A stretch of DNA of 64,000 nt from assembly GCA_964036315.1 (NCBI GenBank), contig CAXIWW010000817.1:4437501-4501500 (forward strand). Direction: 5' to 3'. A program made the translations under genes and the position numbers. Below are positions 25,595-39,346 of this stretch, piece by piece. This DNA is from Acanthosepion esculentum. Taxonomy: Eukaryota; Mollusca; Cephalopoda; Sepiida; Sepiidae. How positions within the stretch are numbered: the stretch's first letter is position 1; each line of letters begins with the position of its first letter. The notes under the pieces were generated by a model that searched no databases, was not told where the DNA came from, and saw only the letters and a list, made by a program, of their open reading frames with translations.

Positions 25595-28500
25595 CTGTGG
25601 TGCTGTTTGCACTTTTGCTATCAACTGGTGTTGTTCGCAAGTTTTTATATAAACATGTATTTTTATACTTTCATAGTGTTTTTTTTTTAGTGGGGCGTCA
25701 CTATTTGCTCATAGCTGTGACCCTTTGTGATCAGAAGCCTTGCTGTCAGATTTGGTTTATAGTCATACCTAGGACTAGTTGGCACTGTGGTGCTGTTGGC
25801 ACTTTTGCTATCAGCTGTTGGCACTTTTGCTATCAGCTGTTGGCTCTTTTGCTATGAGCTGTTGGAACTTTGCTATCAGCTGTTGGCACTTTTGCTATCA
25901 ACTGGTGTTGTTCGCAAGTTTTATATAAACATCTATTTTTATACTTTCATAGTGTTTTTTTTTAGTGGGGGGTCACTATTTGCTCATAGCTGGGACCCTT
26001 TGTGATCAGAAGCCTTGCTGTCAGATGTATTTTATAGTCATACCTAGGACTAGTTGGCACTGTGGTGCTGTTGGCACTTTTGCTATCAGCTGTTGGCACT
26101 TTTTTATCAGCTTTTGGCACTTTTGCTATCAGCTGTTGGCAATTTTGCTATCAGCTGTTGGCACTTTTGCTATCAGCTGTGGTGCTGTTTGCATTTTTGC
26201 TATCAACTGGTGTTGTTCGCAAGTTTTTATATAAACATGTATTTTTATACTTTCATAGTGTTTTTTTTTTAGTGGGGGGTCACTATTTGCTCATAGCTGT
26301 GACCCTTTGTGATCAGAAGCCTTGCTGTCAGATGTAGTTTATAATCATACCTAGGACTAGTTGGCACTGTAGTGCTGTTGGCACTTTTGCTATCAGCTGT
26401 TGCCTCTTTTGCTATCAGCTGTTGGCACTTTTGCTATCAGCTTTTGGCACTTTTGGTATCAGCTGTTGGCACTTTTGCTATCAGCTGTGGTGCTGTTGGC
26501 ACTTTTGCTCTCAACAGGTGTTGCTCGCAAGTTTTTATATAAACATGTATTTTTATACTTTCATAGTGTTTTTTTTAGTGGGGGGTCACTATTTGCTCAA
26601 GGCTGGGACACTTTGTGATCAGAAGACTTGCTGTGAGATGTAGTTTATAGTCATACCTAAAACTAGTTGACACTGTGGTGCTGTTGGCCCTTTTGCTATC
26701 AGCTGTTGACACTTTTGCTATCAGCTGTTGGCACTTTTGCTATCAGCTTTGGTGCTGTTGGCACTTTTGCTATCAACTGGTGTTGTTCGCAAGTTTTTAT
26801 ATAAACATGTATTTTTATACTTTCATAATGTTTTTTTTTTAGTGGGGGGTCACTATTTGCTCATAGCTGGGACCCTTTGTGATCAGAAGCCTTGCTGTCA
26901 GATGTAGTTTATATTCATACCTAGGAATAGTTGGCACTGTGGGGCTGTTGGCACTTTTGCTATCAGCTGTTGGCACTTTTGCTATCAGCTTTTGGCACTT
27001 TTGCTATCAGCTGTTGGAACTTTTGCTATTAGCTGTTGGCACTTTTGCTATGAACTAGTGTTGTTCGCAAGTTTTTATATAAACATGTATTTTTATAATT
27101 TCATAGTGTTTTTTTTAGTGGGGGGTCACTATTTTCTCATAGCTTGGACCCTTTGTGATCAGAAGCCTTGCTGTCAGATGTAGTTTATCGTCATACCTTG
27201 AACTAGTTGGCACTGTGGTGCTGTTTGCACTTTTGCTATCAGCTGCTGGCAGTTTTGCTATCAGCTTTTGGCACATTTGCTATCAGCTGTTGGCACTTTT
27301 GCTATCAGCTGTTGGTACTTTTGCTATCAGCTGTAGGCACTTTTGCTATCAGCTGTTGGCACTTTTGCAATCAGCTGTTGGCAATTTTGCTATCAGCTGT
27401 GGTGATGTTGGCACTTTTTCTATCAATCTATGTTGTTCGAAAGTTTTTATATAAACATGTATTTTTATACTTTCATAATGTTTTTTTTTTTAGTGGGGGG
27501 TCACTATTTGCTCATAGCTGGGACCCTTTGTGATCAGAAGACTTGCTGTCAGTTGTAGTTTATAGTCATACCTAGGACTAGTTGGCACTGTGGTGTTGTT
27601 GGCACTTTTGCTATCAGCTGTTGTCACTTTTGCTATCAGCTGTTGTCACTTTTGCTATCAACTGTTGGCACTTTTGCTATCACCTGTTGGCACTTTTTCT
27701 ATCAGCTGTTGGCACTTTTGCTATCAGCTGTTGGCATTTTGGTATCATCTGTTGGCATTTTTCTATCAGCTGTTGGCACTTTTGCTATCAGCTGTTGGCA
27801 CTTTTGCTATCAGCTGTTGGCACTTTTGCTATCAGCTTTTGGCACGTTTGGTATCAGCTGTTGGCACTTTTGCTATCAGCTGTTGGCACTTTTGCTATCA
27901 GCTGTCGTGCTGTTGGCACTTTTGCTATCAACTGGTGTTGTTCGCAAGTTTTTATATAAACATGTATTTTTATACTTTCATAGTGTTTTTTTTTAGTGGG
28001 GGGGTCACTATTTGCTCATAGCTGGGACTCTTTGTGATCAGAAGATTTGCTGTCAGATGTAGTTTATAGTCATTCCTAGGATTAGTTGGCACTTTGGTGC
28101 TGTTGGCACTTTTGCTATCAGCTGTTGGCACTTTTGCTATTAGCTGTTGGCACTTTTGCAATCAGCTGTTTGGACTTTTGCTATCAGCTGTGGTAATGTT
28201 GGCACTTTTGCTATCAGCTTTTGGCACTTTTCCTATCAGCTGTTGTCAATTTTGCTATCAGCTGTCGGCACTTTTGCTATCAGCTGTGGTGCTGTTTGCA
28301 TTTTTGCTATCAACTGGTGTTGTTCGCAAGTTTTTATATAATCATGTATTTTTATACTTTCATAGTGTTTTTTTATAGTGGGGGTCACTATTTGCTCATA
28401 GCTGGGACCCTTTGTGATCAGAAGCCTTGCTGTCAGATGTAGTTTATAATCATACCTAGGACTAGTTGGCACTGTAGTGCTGTTGGCACTTTTGCTATCA

Positions 28501-29613
28501 GCTGTTGGCACTTTTGCTATCAGCTGTTGGCACTTTTGCTATCAGCTGTTGGCACTTTTGCTATCAGCTGTGGTGCTGTTGGCACTTTTGCTATCAACTG
28601 GTGTTGCTCGCAAGTTTTTATATAAACATGTATTTTTATACATTCATAATGCTTTTTTTTAGTGGGGGGTCACTATTTGCTCATAGATGGGACCCTTTGT
28701 GATCAGAAGCCTTGCTGTCAGATGTAGTTTATAGTCATACCTAGGAATAGTTGGCACTGTGGGGCTGTTGGCACTTTTGCTATCAGCTGTTGGCACTTTT
28801 GCTATCAGCTGTTGGTACTTTTGCTATCATCTGTGGTGCTGTTGGCACTTTTGCTATCAACTGGTGTTGTTCGCAAGTTTTTATATAAACATGTTTTTTT
28901 ATACTTTCATAGTGTTTTTTTTTTCAGTGGGGGGGTCACTATTTTCTCATAGCTGGGACCCTTTGTGATCAGAAGCCTTGCTGTCAGATGTAGTTTATAG
29001 TCATACATAGGACAAGTTGGCACTGTGGTGCTGTTGGCACTTTTGCTATCAGCTGTTGGCACTTTTGCTATCAGCTGTTGGTACTTTTGCTATCAGCTGT
29101 TGGCACTTTTGCTATCAGCTGTTGGCACTTTTGCAATCAGCTGTTGGCAATTTTGCTATCAGCTGTGGTGCTGTTGGCACTTTTTCTATCAACTGGTGTT
29201 GTTCGAAAGTTTTTATATAAACATGTATTTTTATACTTTCATAATGTTTTTTTTTTAGTGGGGGGTCACTATTTGCTCATAGCTGGGACCCTTTGGGATC
29301 AGAAGACTTGCTGTCAGATGTAGTTTATAGTCATACCTAGGACTAGTTGGCACTGTGGTGTTGTTGGCACTTTTGCTATCAGCTGTTGGCACTTTTGCTA
29401 TCAGCTGTTGTCACTTTTGCTATCAACTGTTGGCACTTTTGCTATCACCTGTTGGCACTTTTGCTATCAGCTGTTGGCACTTTTGCTATCAGCTGTTGGC
29501 ATTTTGGTATCATCTGTTGGCATTTTTCTATCAGCTGTTGGCACTTTTGCTATCAGCTTTTGGCACTTTTGGTATCAGCAGTTGGCACTTTTGCTATCAG
29601 CTGTGGTGCTGTT

Positions 29614-31844
29614 GGCACTTTTGCTATCAACTGGTGTTGTTCGCACGATTTTATATAAACATTTATATTTATACTTTCATAGTGTTTTTTTTTTTAGTGG
29701 TGGGTCACTATTTGCTCATAGCTGGGACCCTTTGTGATCAGAAGCCTTGCTGTCAAATGTAGTTTATCATCATACCTAGGACTAGTTGGCACTGTAGTGC
29801 TATTGGCAATTTTGCTATCAGCTGTTGGCACTTTTGCTATCAGCTGTTGGCACTTTTGTTATCAGCTGTTGGCACTTTTGCTATCAGCTTTTGGCACTTT
29901 TGGTATCAGCTGTTGGCACTTTTGCTATCAGCTGTTGGCACTTTTGCTATCAGCTGTTGGCACTTTTGCTATTAGCTTTTGGCACTTTTGCAATCAGCTG
30001 TTTGCACTTTTGCTATCAGCTGTGGTAATGTTGGCACTTTTGCTATCAGCTGTTGGAACTTATGCTATTAGCTGTTGGCACTTTTGCTATGAACTGGTGT
30101 TGTTCGCAAGTTTTTATATAAACATGTATTTTTATACTTTCATAGTGTTTTTTTTTTAGTGGGGGGTCACTATTTGCTCATAGCTGGGACCCTTTGTGAT
30201 CAGAAGCCTTGCTGTCAGATGTAGGTTATAATCATACCTTGAACTATTTGGCACTGTGGTGCTGTTTGCACTTTTGCTATCAGCTGTTGGCACAGTTGTT
30301 ATCAGCTTTTGGCACATTTGCTATCAGCTGTTGGCACTTTTGCTATCAGCTGTTGGTACTTTTGCTATCAGCTGGGGTGGTTTGGCACTTTTGCTATCAA
30401 CTGGTTTTGTTCGCAAGTTTTTATATAAACATGTATTTTTATACATTCATAGTGTTTTTTTTAGTGGGGGTCACTATTTGCTCATAGCTAGGACCCTTTG
30501 TGATCAGAATCCTTGCTGTCAGATGTAGTTCATAGTCATACCTAGGTCTTGTTGGCACTGTGGCGCTGTTTGCACTTTTGCTATCAGCTGCTGGCACTTT
30601 TGCTATCACCTGTTGGCACTTTTGCTATCAGCTGTGGTGCTGTTTGCACTTTTGCTATCAACTGGTGTTGTTCGCAAGTTTTTATATAAACATGTAATTT
30701 TATACTTTCATAGAGTTTATTTTTTTAGTGGGGGTCACTATTTGCTCATAGCTGGGACCCTTTGTGATCAGAAGACTTGCTGTCAGATGTAGTTTTTAGT
30801 CATACCTAGGACTAGTTTGCACTGTGGTGCTGTTGGCACTTTTGCTATCAGCTTTTGGCACTTTTGCTTTCAGCTGTTGTCACTTTTGCTATCAGCTGTT
30901 GGCACTTTTGCTATAAGTTGTTGGCACTTTTGCTATCAGCTTTTGGCGTTTTTGGTATCAGCTGTTGTCACTTTTGCTATCAGCTGTTGGCACTTTTGCT
31001 ATCAGCTGTTGGCACTTTTGTTATCAGCTGTTGGCATTTTGCTATCAGCTGTTGGCACTTTTGCTATCAGCTGTTGGCACTTTTGCTATCAGCTGTGGTG
31101 CTGTTTGCACTTTTGCTATCAACTGGTGTTGTTCGCACGATTTTATATAAACATTTATATTTATACTTTCATAGTGTTTTTTTTTTTAGTGGTGGGTCAC
31201 TATTTGCTCATAGCTGGGACCCTTTGTGATCAGAAGCCTTGCTGTCAAATGTAGTTTATCATCATACCTAGGACTAGTTGGCACTGTAGTGCTATTGGCA
31301 ATTTTGCTATCAGCTGTTGGCACTTTTGCTATCAGCTGTTGGCACTTTTGCTATCAGCTGTTGGCACTTTTGCTATCAGCTTTTGGCACTTTTGGTATCA
31401 GCTGTTGGCACTTTTGCTATCAGCTGTTGGCACTTTTGCTATCAGCTGTTGGCACTTTTGCTATTAGCTTTTGGCACTTTTGCAATCAGCTGTTTGCACT
31501 TTTGCTATCAGCTGTGGTAATGTTGGCACTTTTGCTATCAGCTGTTGGAACTTATGCTATTAGCTGTTGGCACTTTTGCTATGAACTGGTGTTGTTCGCA
31601 AGTTTTTATATAAACATGTATTTTTATACTTTCATAGTGTTTTTTTTTTAGTGGGGGGTCACTATTTGCTCATAGCTGGGACCCTTTGTGATCAGAAGCC
31701 TTGCTGTCAGATGTAGGTTATAATCATACCTTGAACTATTTGGCACTGTGGTGCTGTTTGCACTTTTGCTATCAGCTGTTGGCACAGTTGTTATCAGCTT
31801 TTGGCACATTTGCTATCAGCTGTTGGCACTTTTGCTATCAGCTG
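29614..31844 (-). repeat. Spaced duplication within inverted block, offset 1,492 bp
   Basis: About 29,614-30,352 and 31,106-31,844 are near identical, sharing TTCGCACGATTTTATA, AAACATTTATATTTATAC, TAGTGGTGGGTCAC, GTCAAATGTAG and GTAGGTTATAATC. I noted one substitution between them (TTTTGTTATC at about 29,856, TTTTGCTATC in the other). Different units lie between the copies. Confidence 0.85.
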
Positions 31845-33290
31845 TGGTGCTGTTGGCACTTTTGCTATCAACTGGTGTTGTTCGCAAGTTTTTATATAAA
31901 CATGTATTTTTATACTTTCATAGTGTTTTTTTTTAGTGGGGTCACTATTTGCTCATAGCTGAGACCCTTTGTGATCAGAAGACTTGCTGTCAGATGTAGT
32001 TTATAGTCATACCTAGGACTAGTTGGCACTGTGGTGCTGTTGGCACTTTTGCTATCAGCTTTTGGCACCTTTGCTATCAGCTGTTGTCACTTTTGCTATC
32101 AGCTGTTGGCACTTTTGCTCTTAGTTGTTGGCACTTTTGCTATCAGCTTTTGGCACTTTTGGTATCAGCTGTTGTCACTTTATCTATCAGCTGTTCGCAC
32201 TTTTGCTATCAGCTGTTGGCACTTTTGCTATCATCTGTTGGCACTTTTGCTATCAGCTGTGGTGCTGTTGGCACTTTTGCTATCAACTGGTGTTGTTCGC
32301 AAGTTTTTATATAAACATGTATTTTTATACGTTCATAGTGTTTTTTTTAGGGGGTGGTCACTATTTGCTCATAGCTGGGACCCTTTGTGATCAGAAGCCT
32401 TGCTGTCAGATATAGTTTATAGTCATACCTAGGACTAGTTGGCACTGTGGTGCTGTTGGCACTTTTGCTATCAGCTGTTGACACTTTTGCTATCAGGTGT
32501 GGTGCTGTTGGCACTTTTGCTATCAACTTGTGTTGTTCGCAAGTTTTTATATAAACATGTATTTTTATACTTTCATAGAGTTTTTTTTTGTGGTGAGTCA
32601 GTATTTGCTCATAGCTGGAACAATTTGTGATCAGAAGCCTTGCTGTCAGATGTAGTTTATAGTCATAACAAGGACTAGTTGGCACTGTGGGGCTTTTGGC
32701 ACTTTTGTTATCAGCTGTTGGCACTTTTCTATCAGCTGTTGGCACATTTGCTATCAGCTGTTTGCACTTTTGGTATCAGCTGTTGGCACTTTTGGTATCA
32801 GCTGTTGGCACTTTTGCTATCAGCTTTTGGCACTTTTGCTCTCAGCTGTTGGCACTTTTGCTATCAGCTGTTGGCACTTTTGCTATCAACTGGTGTTGTT
32901 CGCAGGTTTTTATATAAACATGTATTTTTATACTTTCATAGTGTTTTTTTTTTAGTGGAGGGTCACTATTTGCTCATAGCTTGGACCCTTTGTGATCAGA
33001 AGCCTTGCTGTCAGATGTAGTTTATAGTCATACCTAGGACTAGTTGGCACTGTGGTGCTGTTGGCACTTTTGGTATCAGCTGTTGGCCCTTTTGCTATCA
33101 GCTGTTGGCACGTTTGGTATCAGCTGTTGGCACTTGTGCTATCAGCTTTTGGCACTTTTGATATCAGCTGTTGGCACTTTTGCTATCAGCTGTTGGCACT
33201 TTTGCTATCAGCTTTTGCTATCAGCTGTGGTGCTGTTGGCACTTTTGCTATCAACTGGTGTTGTTCGCAAGTTTTTATATAAACATGTAT

Positions 33291-33417
33291 TGTCATGTGC
33301 CAACAGCTGATACCAAACGTGCCAACAGCTGATAGCAAAAGTGCCAACAGCACCACAGTGCCAACTAGTCCTAGGTATGACTATAAACTACATCTGACAG
33401 CAAGGCTTCTGATCACA
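33291..33417 (+). other. Micro-inversion / template-switch patch in inverted block
   Basis: Within reverse-orientation satellite, the sequence goes from AACATGTATTGTC into forward-orientation sequence (TGTGCCAACAGCTGATACC ... CCTAGG ... CTTCTGATCACA). It then returns to reverse orientation at TAGTGTTTTTTTTT (33,418). The surrounding reverse module is interrupted only between CATGTAT and CATAGTG, losing about 12 bp, and continues in phase afterwards. Confidence 0.9.
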
Positions 33418-36400
33418 TAGTGTTTTTTTTTTAGTGGGGGGTCACTATTTGCTCATAGCTGGAACAATTTGTGATCAGAAGCCTTGCTGTCAGATGTAGT
33501 TTATAGTCATACCTAGGAATAGTTGGCACTGTGGTGCTGTTGCCACTTTTGCTATCAGCTGTTGGCACTTTTGCTATCAGCTGTTGGCACTTTTGCTATC
33601 AGCTGTTGGCACTTTTGCTATCAGCTGTTGGCAATTTGCTATCAGCTTTTGGCACTTTTGCTATCAGCTGTGGTGCTGTTGGCAGTTTTGCTATGAACTG
33701 GTGTTGTTCGCAAGTTTTTATATAAACATGTATTTTTATACTTTCATAGTGGTTTTTTTTTAGTCGGGGATCACTATTTGCTCATAGCTGGGACACTTTC
33801 TGATCAGAAGCCTTGCTTTCAGATGTAGTTTATAGTCATAACTAGGACTTGTTGGCACTGTGGTGCTGTTGGCACTTTTGCTATCAGCTCTTGGCACTTT
33901 TGCTATCAGCTGTTGGCACTTTTGGTATCAGCTGTTGGCACTTTTGCTATCAGCTGTTGGCACTTTTGTTATCAGCTTTTGCCACTTTTGGTATCAGCTG
34001 TTGGCACTTTTGCTATCAGCTGTTGGCACTTTTGATATCAGCTGTGGTGCAGTTGGCACTTTTGCTATAAACTGGTGTTGTTCGCAGGTTTTTATATAAA
34101 CATGTATTTTTATACTTTCATAAAGTATTTTTTTAGTGGGGGGTCACTATTTGCTCATAGGTTGGACCCTTTGTGATCAGAAGCCGTGCTGTCAGATGTA
34201 GTTTATAGTCATACCTAGAACTAGTTGGCACTGTGGTGCTGTTGGCACGTTTGCTATCATCTGTTGGCACTTTTGCTATCAGCTGTTGACACTTTTGCTA
34301 TCAGCTGTTGGCACTTTTGCTATCAGCTGTGGTGCTGTTGGCACTTTTGCTATCAACTGGTGTTGTTCGCAAGTTTTTATATAAACATGTATTTTTATAC
34401 TTTCATAGATTTTTTTTTTAGTGCGGGGTCACAATTTGCTCATAGCTGGGACCATTTGTGATCAGAAGCCTTGCTGTCAGTGTAGTTTATAGTCATACCT
34501 AGGACTAGTTGGCACTTTGTTGCTGTTGGCACTTTTTCTATCAGCTGTTGGCACTTTTGCTATCAGCTGTTGGCACTTTTGCTATAAGCTGTTTGCACTT
34601 TTGCTATCAGCTGTTGGCACTTTTGCTATCAGCTGTGGTGCTGTTGTCACTTTTGCTATCAACTGCTGTTGTTTGCAAGTTTTTATATAAACATGTATTT
34701 TTATACTTTCATAGTGTTTTTTTTTTTAGTGGGGTGTCACTATTTGCTAAAAGCTTGGACCCTTTGTGATCAGAAGCCTTGCTGTCAGATGTAGTTTATA
34801 GTCATACCTAGGACTATTTGGCACTGTGGTGCTGTTGGCACTTATGGTATCAGCTGTTGGCAATTTTGCTATCAGCTGTTGGCATTTTTGCTATCAGCTG
34901 TTGAAACTTTTTCTATCAACTGGTGTTGTTAGCAAGTTTTTATATAAATATGTATTTTTATACATTCATAGTGTTTTTTTTTTAGTGGGGGGTCACTATT
35001 TGCTCGTAGCTTGGAAACTTTGTGATCAGAAGCCTTGCTGTCAGATGTAGTTTATAGTCATACCTAGGACTAGTTGGCACTGTGGTGCTGTTGGTACTTT
35101 TGCTATCAGCTGTTGGCAATTTGCTATCAGCTTTTGGCACTTTTGCTATCAGCTGTGGTGCTGTTGGCACTTTTGATATCAACTGGTGTTGTTCGCAAGT
35201 TTTTATATAAACATGTATTTTTATACTTTCATAGTGTTTTTTTTTAGTGGGTGGTCACTATTTGATCATAGCTGGGACCCTTTGTGATCAGAAGCCTAGC
35301 TGTCAGATGTAGTTTATAGTCATACCTAGGACTAGTTGGCACTGTGGTGCTGTTGGCACTTTTGCTATCAGATGTTGGCATTTTGCTATCAGCTGTTGGC
35401 GCTTTTCCTATCAGCTGTTGGCACTTTTGGTATCAGCAGTTGGCACTTTTGCTATCAGCTGTTGGCACTCTTGCTATCAGCTGTTGGCACTTTTGCTATC
35501 AGCTGTGGTGCTGTTGGCACTTTTGCTATCAACTGGTGTTGTTCGCAAGTTTTTATATAAACATGTATTTTTATACTTTAATAGTGGTTTTTTTTTTAGT
35601 GGGGTGTCACTATTTTCTCATAGCTGGGACCCTTTGTGATCAGAAGCCTTGCTGTCAGATGTAGTTTATAGTCATAAATAGGACTTGTTGGCACTGTGGT
35701 GCTGTTGGCACTTTTGCTATCAGCTGTTGGCACTTTTGCTATCAGCTGTGGTGCTGTTGGCACTTTTGCTATCAACTGGTGTTGTTCTCAAGTTTTTATA
35801 TAAACATTTTTTTATGCTTTCATAGTGTTTTTTTTTAGTGGGGGGTCACTATTTGCTCATACCTGGGACCCTTTGAGATCAGAAGCCTTGCTGTCGGATG
35901 TAGTTTATAGTTATACCTAGGACTAGTTGGCACTTTGGTGCTGTTGGCACTTTTGCTATCAGCTGTTGGCACTTTTGCTATCAGCTGTTGGCACTTTTGC
36001 TATCAGCTGTCGGCACTTTTGCTATCAGCTGTGGTGCTGTTGGCACTTTTGCTATCAACTGGTGTTTTTCGCAATTTTTTATATAAACATGTATTTTTAT
36101 ACTTTCATAGTATTTTTTTTTTAGTGGGGGTCACTATTTGCTCAGAGCTGGGACCCATTGTGATCAGAAGCCTTGCTGTCAAATGTAGTTTATAGTCATA
36201 CCTAGGACTAGTTGGCACTGTGGTGCTGTTGGCACTTTTGCTATCAGCTGTTGGCACTTTTGCTATCAGCTTTTGGCACTTGTGCTATCAGCTGTTGGCA
36301 CTTTTGCTATCAGCTGTTTGAACTTTTGCTATCAACTGGTGTTGTTCGCAAGCTTTTATATAAACATGTATTTTTATAATTTCATAGTGTTTTTTTTTAG

Positions 36401-36929
36401 TGGGGGTTCACTATTTGCTCGTAGCTGGGACCCTTTGTGATCAGAAGCCTTGCTGTCAGATGTAGTTTAAAGTCATGCCTTGGACTAGTTGGCACTTTGT
36501 TGCTGTTGGCACTTTTTCTATCAGCTGTTGGCATTTTTCTATCAGCTGTTTGCACTTTTGCTATCAGCTGTTTGCACTTTTGCTACCAGCTGTTGGCACT
36601 TTTGCTACCAGCTGTGGTGCTGTTGTCACTTTTGCTATCAACTGCTGTTGTTTGCAAGTTTTTATATAAACATGTATTTTTATACTTTCATATTGTTTTT
36701 TTTTTAGTGGGGTGTCACTATTTGCTAAAAGCTGGGACCCTTTGTGATCAGAAGCTTTGCTGTCAGATGTAGTTTATAGTCATACCTAGGACTAGTTGGC
36801 ACTGTGGTGCTGTTGGCACTTTTGCTATCAGCTGTTGGCACTTTTGCTATCAGCTCTGGTGCTGTTTGCACTTTTGCTATCAACTTGTGTTGTTCGCAAT
36901 TTTTTATATAAACATGTTTTTTTATACTT

Positions 36930-37960
36930 TCATCGTGTTTTTTTTTAGTGGGGGGTCACTATTTGCTAATAGCTTGGACACTGTGATCAGAAGCCTTGCT
37001 GTCAGATGTAGTTAATAGTCATACCTAGGAATAGTTGGCAGTGTGGTGCTGTTGGCACTTTTGCTATCAGCTGTTGGCACTTTTGCTATCAGCTTTTGGC
37101 ACTTTTGCTATCAGCTCTGGTGCTGTTTGCACTTTTGCTATCAACTTGTGTTTTTCGCAATTTTTTATATAAACATGTTTTTTTATACTTTCAAAGTGTT
37201 TTTTGTTTTAATGGGGAGTCACTATTTGCTCATAGCTGGGACAATTTATGATCGGAAGCCTTGTTGTCAGATGTAGTTTATAGTCATACCTAGGACTAGT
37301 TGGCACAGTGGTGCTGTTGGCACTTTTGCTATCAGCTGTTGGCACTTTTGCTATCAGCTGTTGGCACTTTTGCTATCAGCTGTTGGCACTTATGGTATCA
37401 GCTGTTGGCACTTTTGCTATCAGCTGTTGGCACTTTTGCTATCAGCGGTTTGCACTTTTGCTATTAGCTGTGGTGCTGTTGTCACTTTTGCTATCAACTG
37501 CTGTTGTTTGCAAGTTTTTATATAAATATGTATTTTTATACTTTCATCGTGTTTTTTTTTAGTGGGGGGTCACTATTTGCTAATAGCTTGGACACTGTGA
37601 TCAGAAGCCTTGCTGTCAGATGTAGTTAATAGTCATACCTAGGAATAGTTGGCACTGTGGTGCTGTTGGCACTTTTGCTATCAGCTGTTGGCACTTTCGC
37701 TAACAGCTGTTGGCACTTTTGCTATCAGCTTTTGGCACTTTTGCTATCAGCTCTGGTGCTGTTTGCACTTTTGCTATCAACTTGTGTTGTTCGCAATTTT
37801 TTATATAAACATGTTTTTTTATACTTTCAAAATGTTTTTTGTTTTAATGGGGAGTCACTATTTGCTCATAGCTGGGACCCTTTATGATCGGAAGCCTTGT
37901 TGTCAGATGTAGTTTATAGTCATACCTAGGACTAGTTGGCACAGTGGTGCTGTTGGCACT
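36930..37960 (-). repeat. Tandem duplication within inverted block, ~0.6 kb period
   Basis: About 36,930-37,310 recurs at about 37,541-37,960. Both carry CTTTCATCGTG, TAATAGCTTGGACACTGTG, GTAGTTAATAG, TTTTTTGTTTTAATGGGG and ATGATCGGAAGCC. The copies differ in the number of 22-mers and in a few bases. Confidence 0.82.
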
Positions 37961-38972
37961 TTTGCTATCAACTGTTGGCACTTTTGCTATCAGCTGTTGG
38001 CACTTTTGCTATCAGCTGTTGGCACAGTGTTGTTCGCAAGTTTTTATATAAACATGTATTTTTATACTTTCATAGTGTTTTTTTTTTAGTGGGTGTCACT
38101 ATTTGGTCATAGCTTGGACCCTTTGTGATCAGAAGCCTTGCTGTCAGATGTAGTTTATAGTCATACCTAGGACTAGTTGGCACTGTGGTGTTGTTGGGAC
38201 TTTGCTATCAGCTGTTGGCACTTTTGCTATCACCTGTTGGCATATTTGCTATCAGCTGTTGGCACTTTTGCTATCAACTGGTGTTGTTCGCAAGTTTTTA
38301 TATAAACATGTATTTTTATACTTTCATAGAGTTTTTTTTTAGTGGGGGGTCACTATTTGCTCATAGCTGGGACCCTTTGTTATCAGAAGCCTTGCTGTCA
38401 GATGTAGTTTATTGTCATACCTAGGACTAGATGGCACTGTGGTGCTGTTGGCACTTTTGCTATCAGCTGATGGCACTTTTGCTATCTGCTGTTGGCACTT
38501 TTGCTATCAGCTGTGGTGCTTTTGGCACTTTTGCTATCAACTGGTGTTGTTCGCAAGTTTTTATATAAACTTGTATTTTTATGCATTCATAATGTTTTTT
38601 TTTAGTGGGTGTTCACTATTTGCTCATAGCTGCGACCCTTTGTGATCAGAAGCCTTGCTGTCAGATGTAGTTTATAATCATACCTAAGACTAGTTGTCAC
38701 TGTGGTGCTCTTGTCACTTTTGTGATCAGCTGTTGGCACTTTTGCTATCAGCTGTTTGCACTTTTGTTATCAGCTGTGGTGCTTTTGGCACTTTTGTTAT
38801 CAACTGGTTTTGTTCGCAAGTTTTTATATAAACATGTATTTTTATACTTTCATAGTGTTTTTTTTTTTAGTGGGGGGTCAATATTTGCTCATAGCTGGGA
38901 CCCTTTGTGATCAGAAGCCTTCCTGTCAGATGTAGTTTATAGTCATACCTAGGACTAGTTGACACTGTGGTG

Positions 38973-39346
38973 CTGTTGGCACTTTTGCTATCAGCTGTTG
39001 GCACTTTTTTTATCAGCTGTTGGCACTTTTGCTATCAGCTGTTGGTACTTTTGCTATCAGCTGTTGGCACCTTTGGTATCAGCTGTTGGCACTTTTGCTA
39101 TCAGCTATTGGCACTTTTGCTATCAGCTTGTTGCACTTTTGCTATCAGCTGTTGGCACCTTTGGTATCATCTGTTGGAACTTTTGCTATCAACTTTTGGC
39201 ACTTTTGCTATCAGCAGTTGGCACTTTTGCTATCAGCTTTTGAAACTTTTGCTATCAGCTGTTTCCACTTTTGCTATTAGCTGTTGGCACTTTTGCTATG
39301 AGCTGTTGGCACTTTTGCTATCAGCTGTTGGCACTTTTGCTATCAG
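38973..39346 (-). repeat. 22-bp minisatellite run, 17 copies, inverted block
   Basis: 374 bp, exactly 17 x 22. Many single-base variants (GGTATCA, TTTCCAC, GAAACTT) with the period unchanged. Confidence 0.88.
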
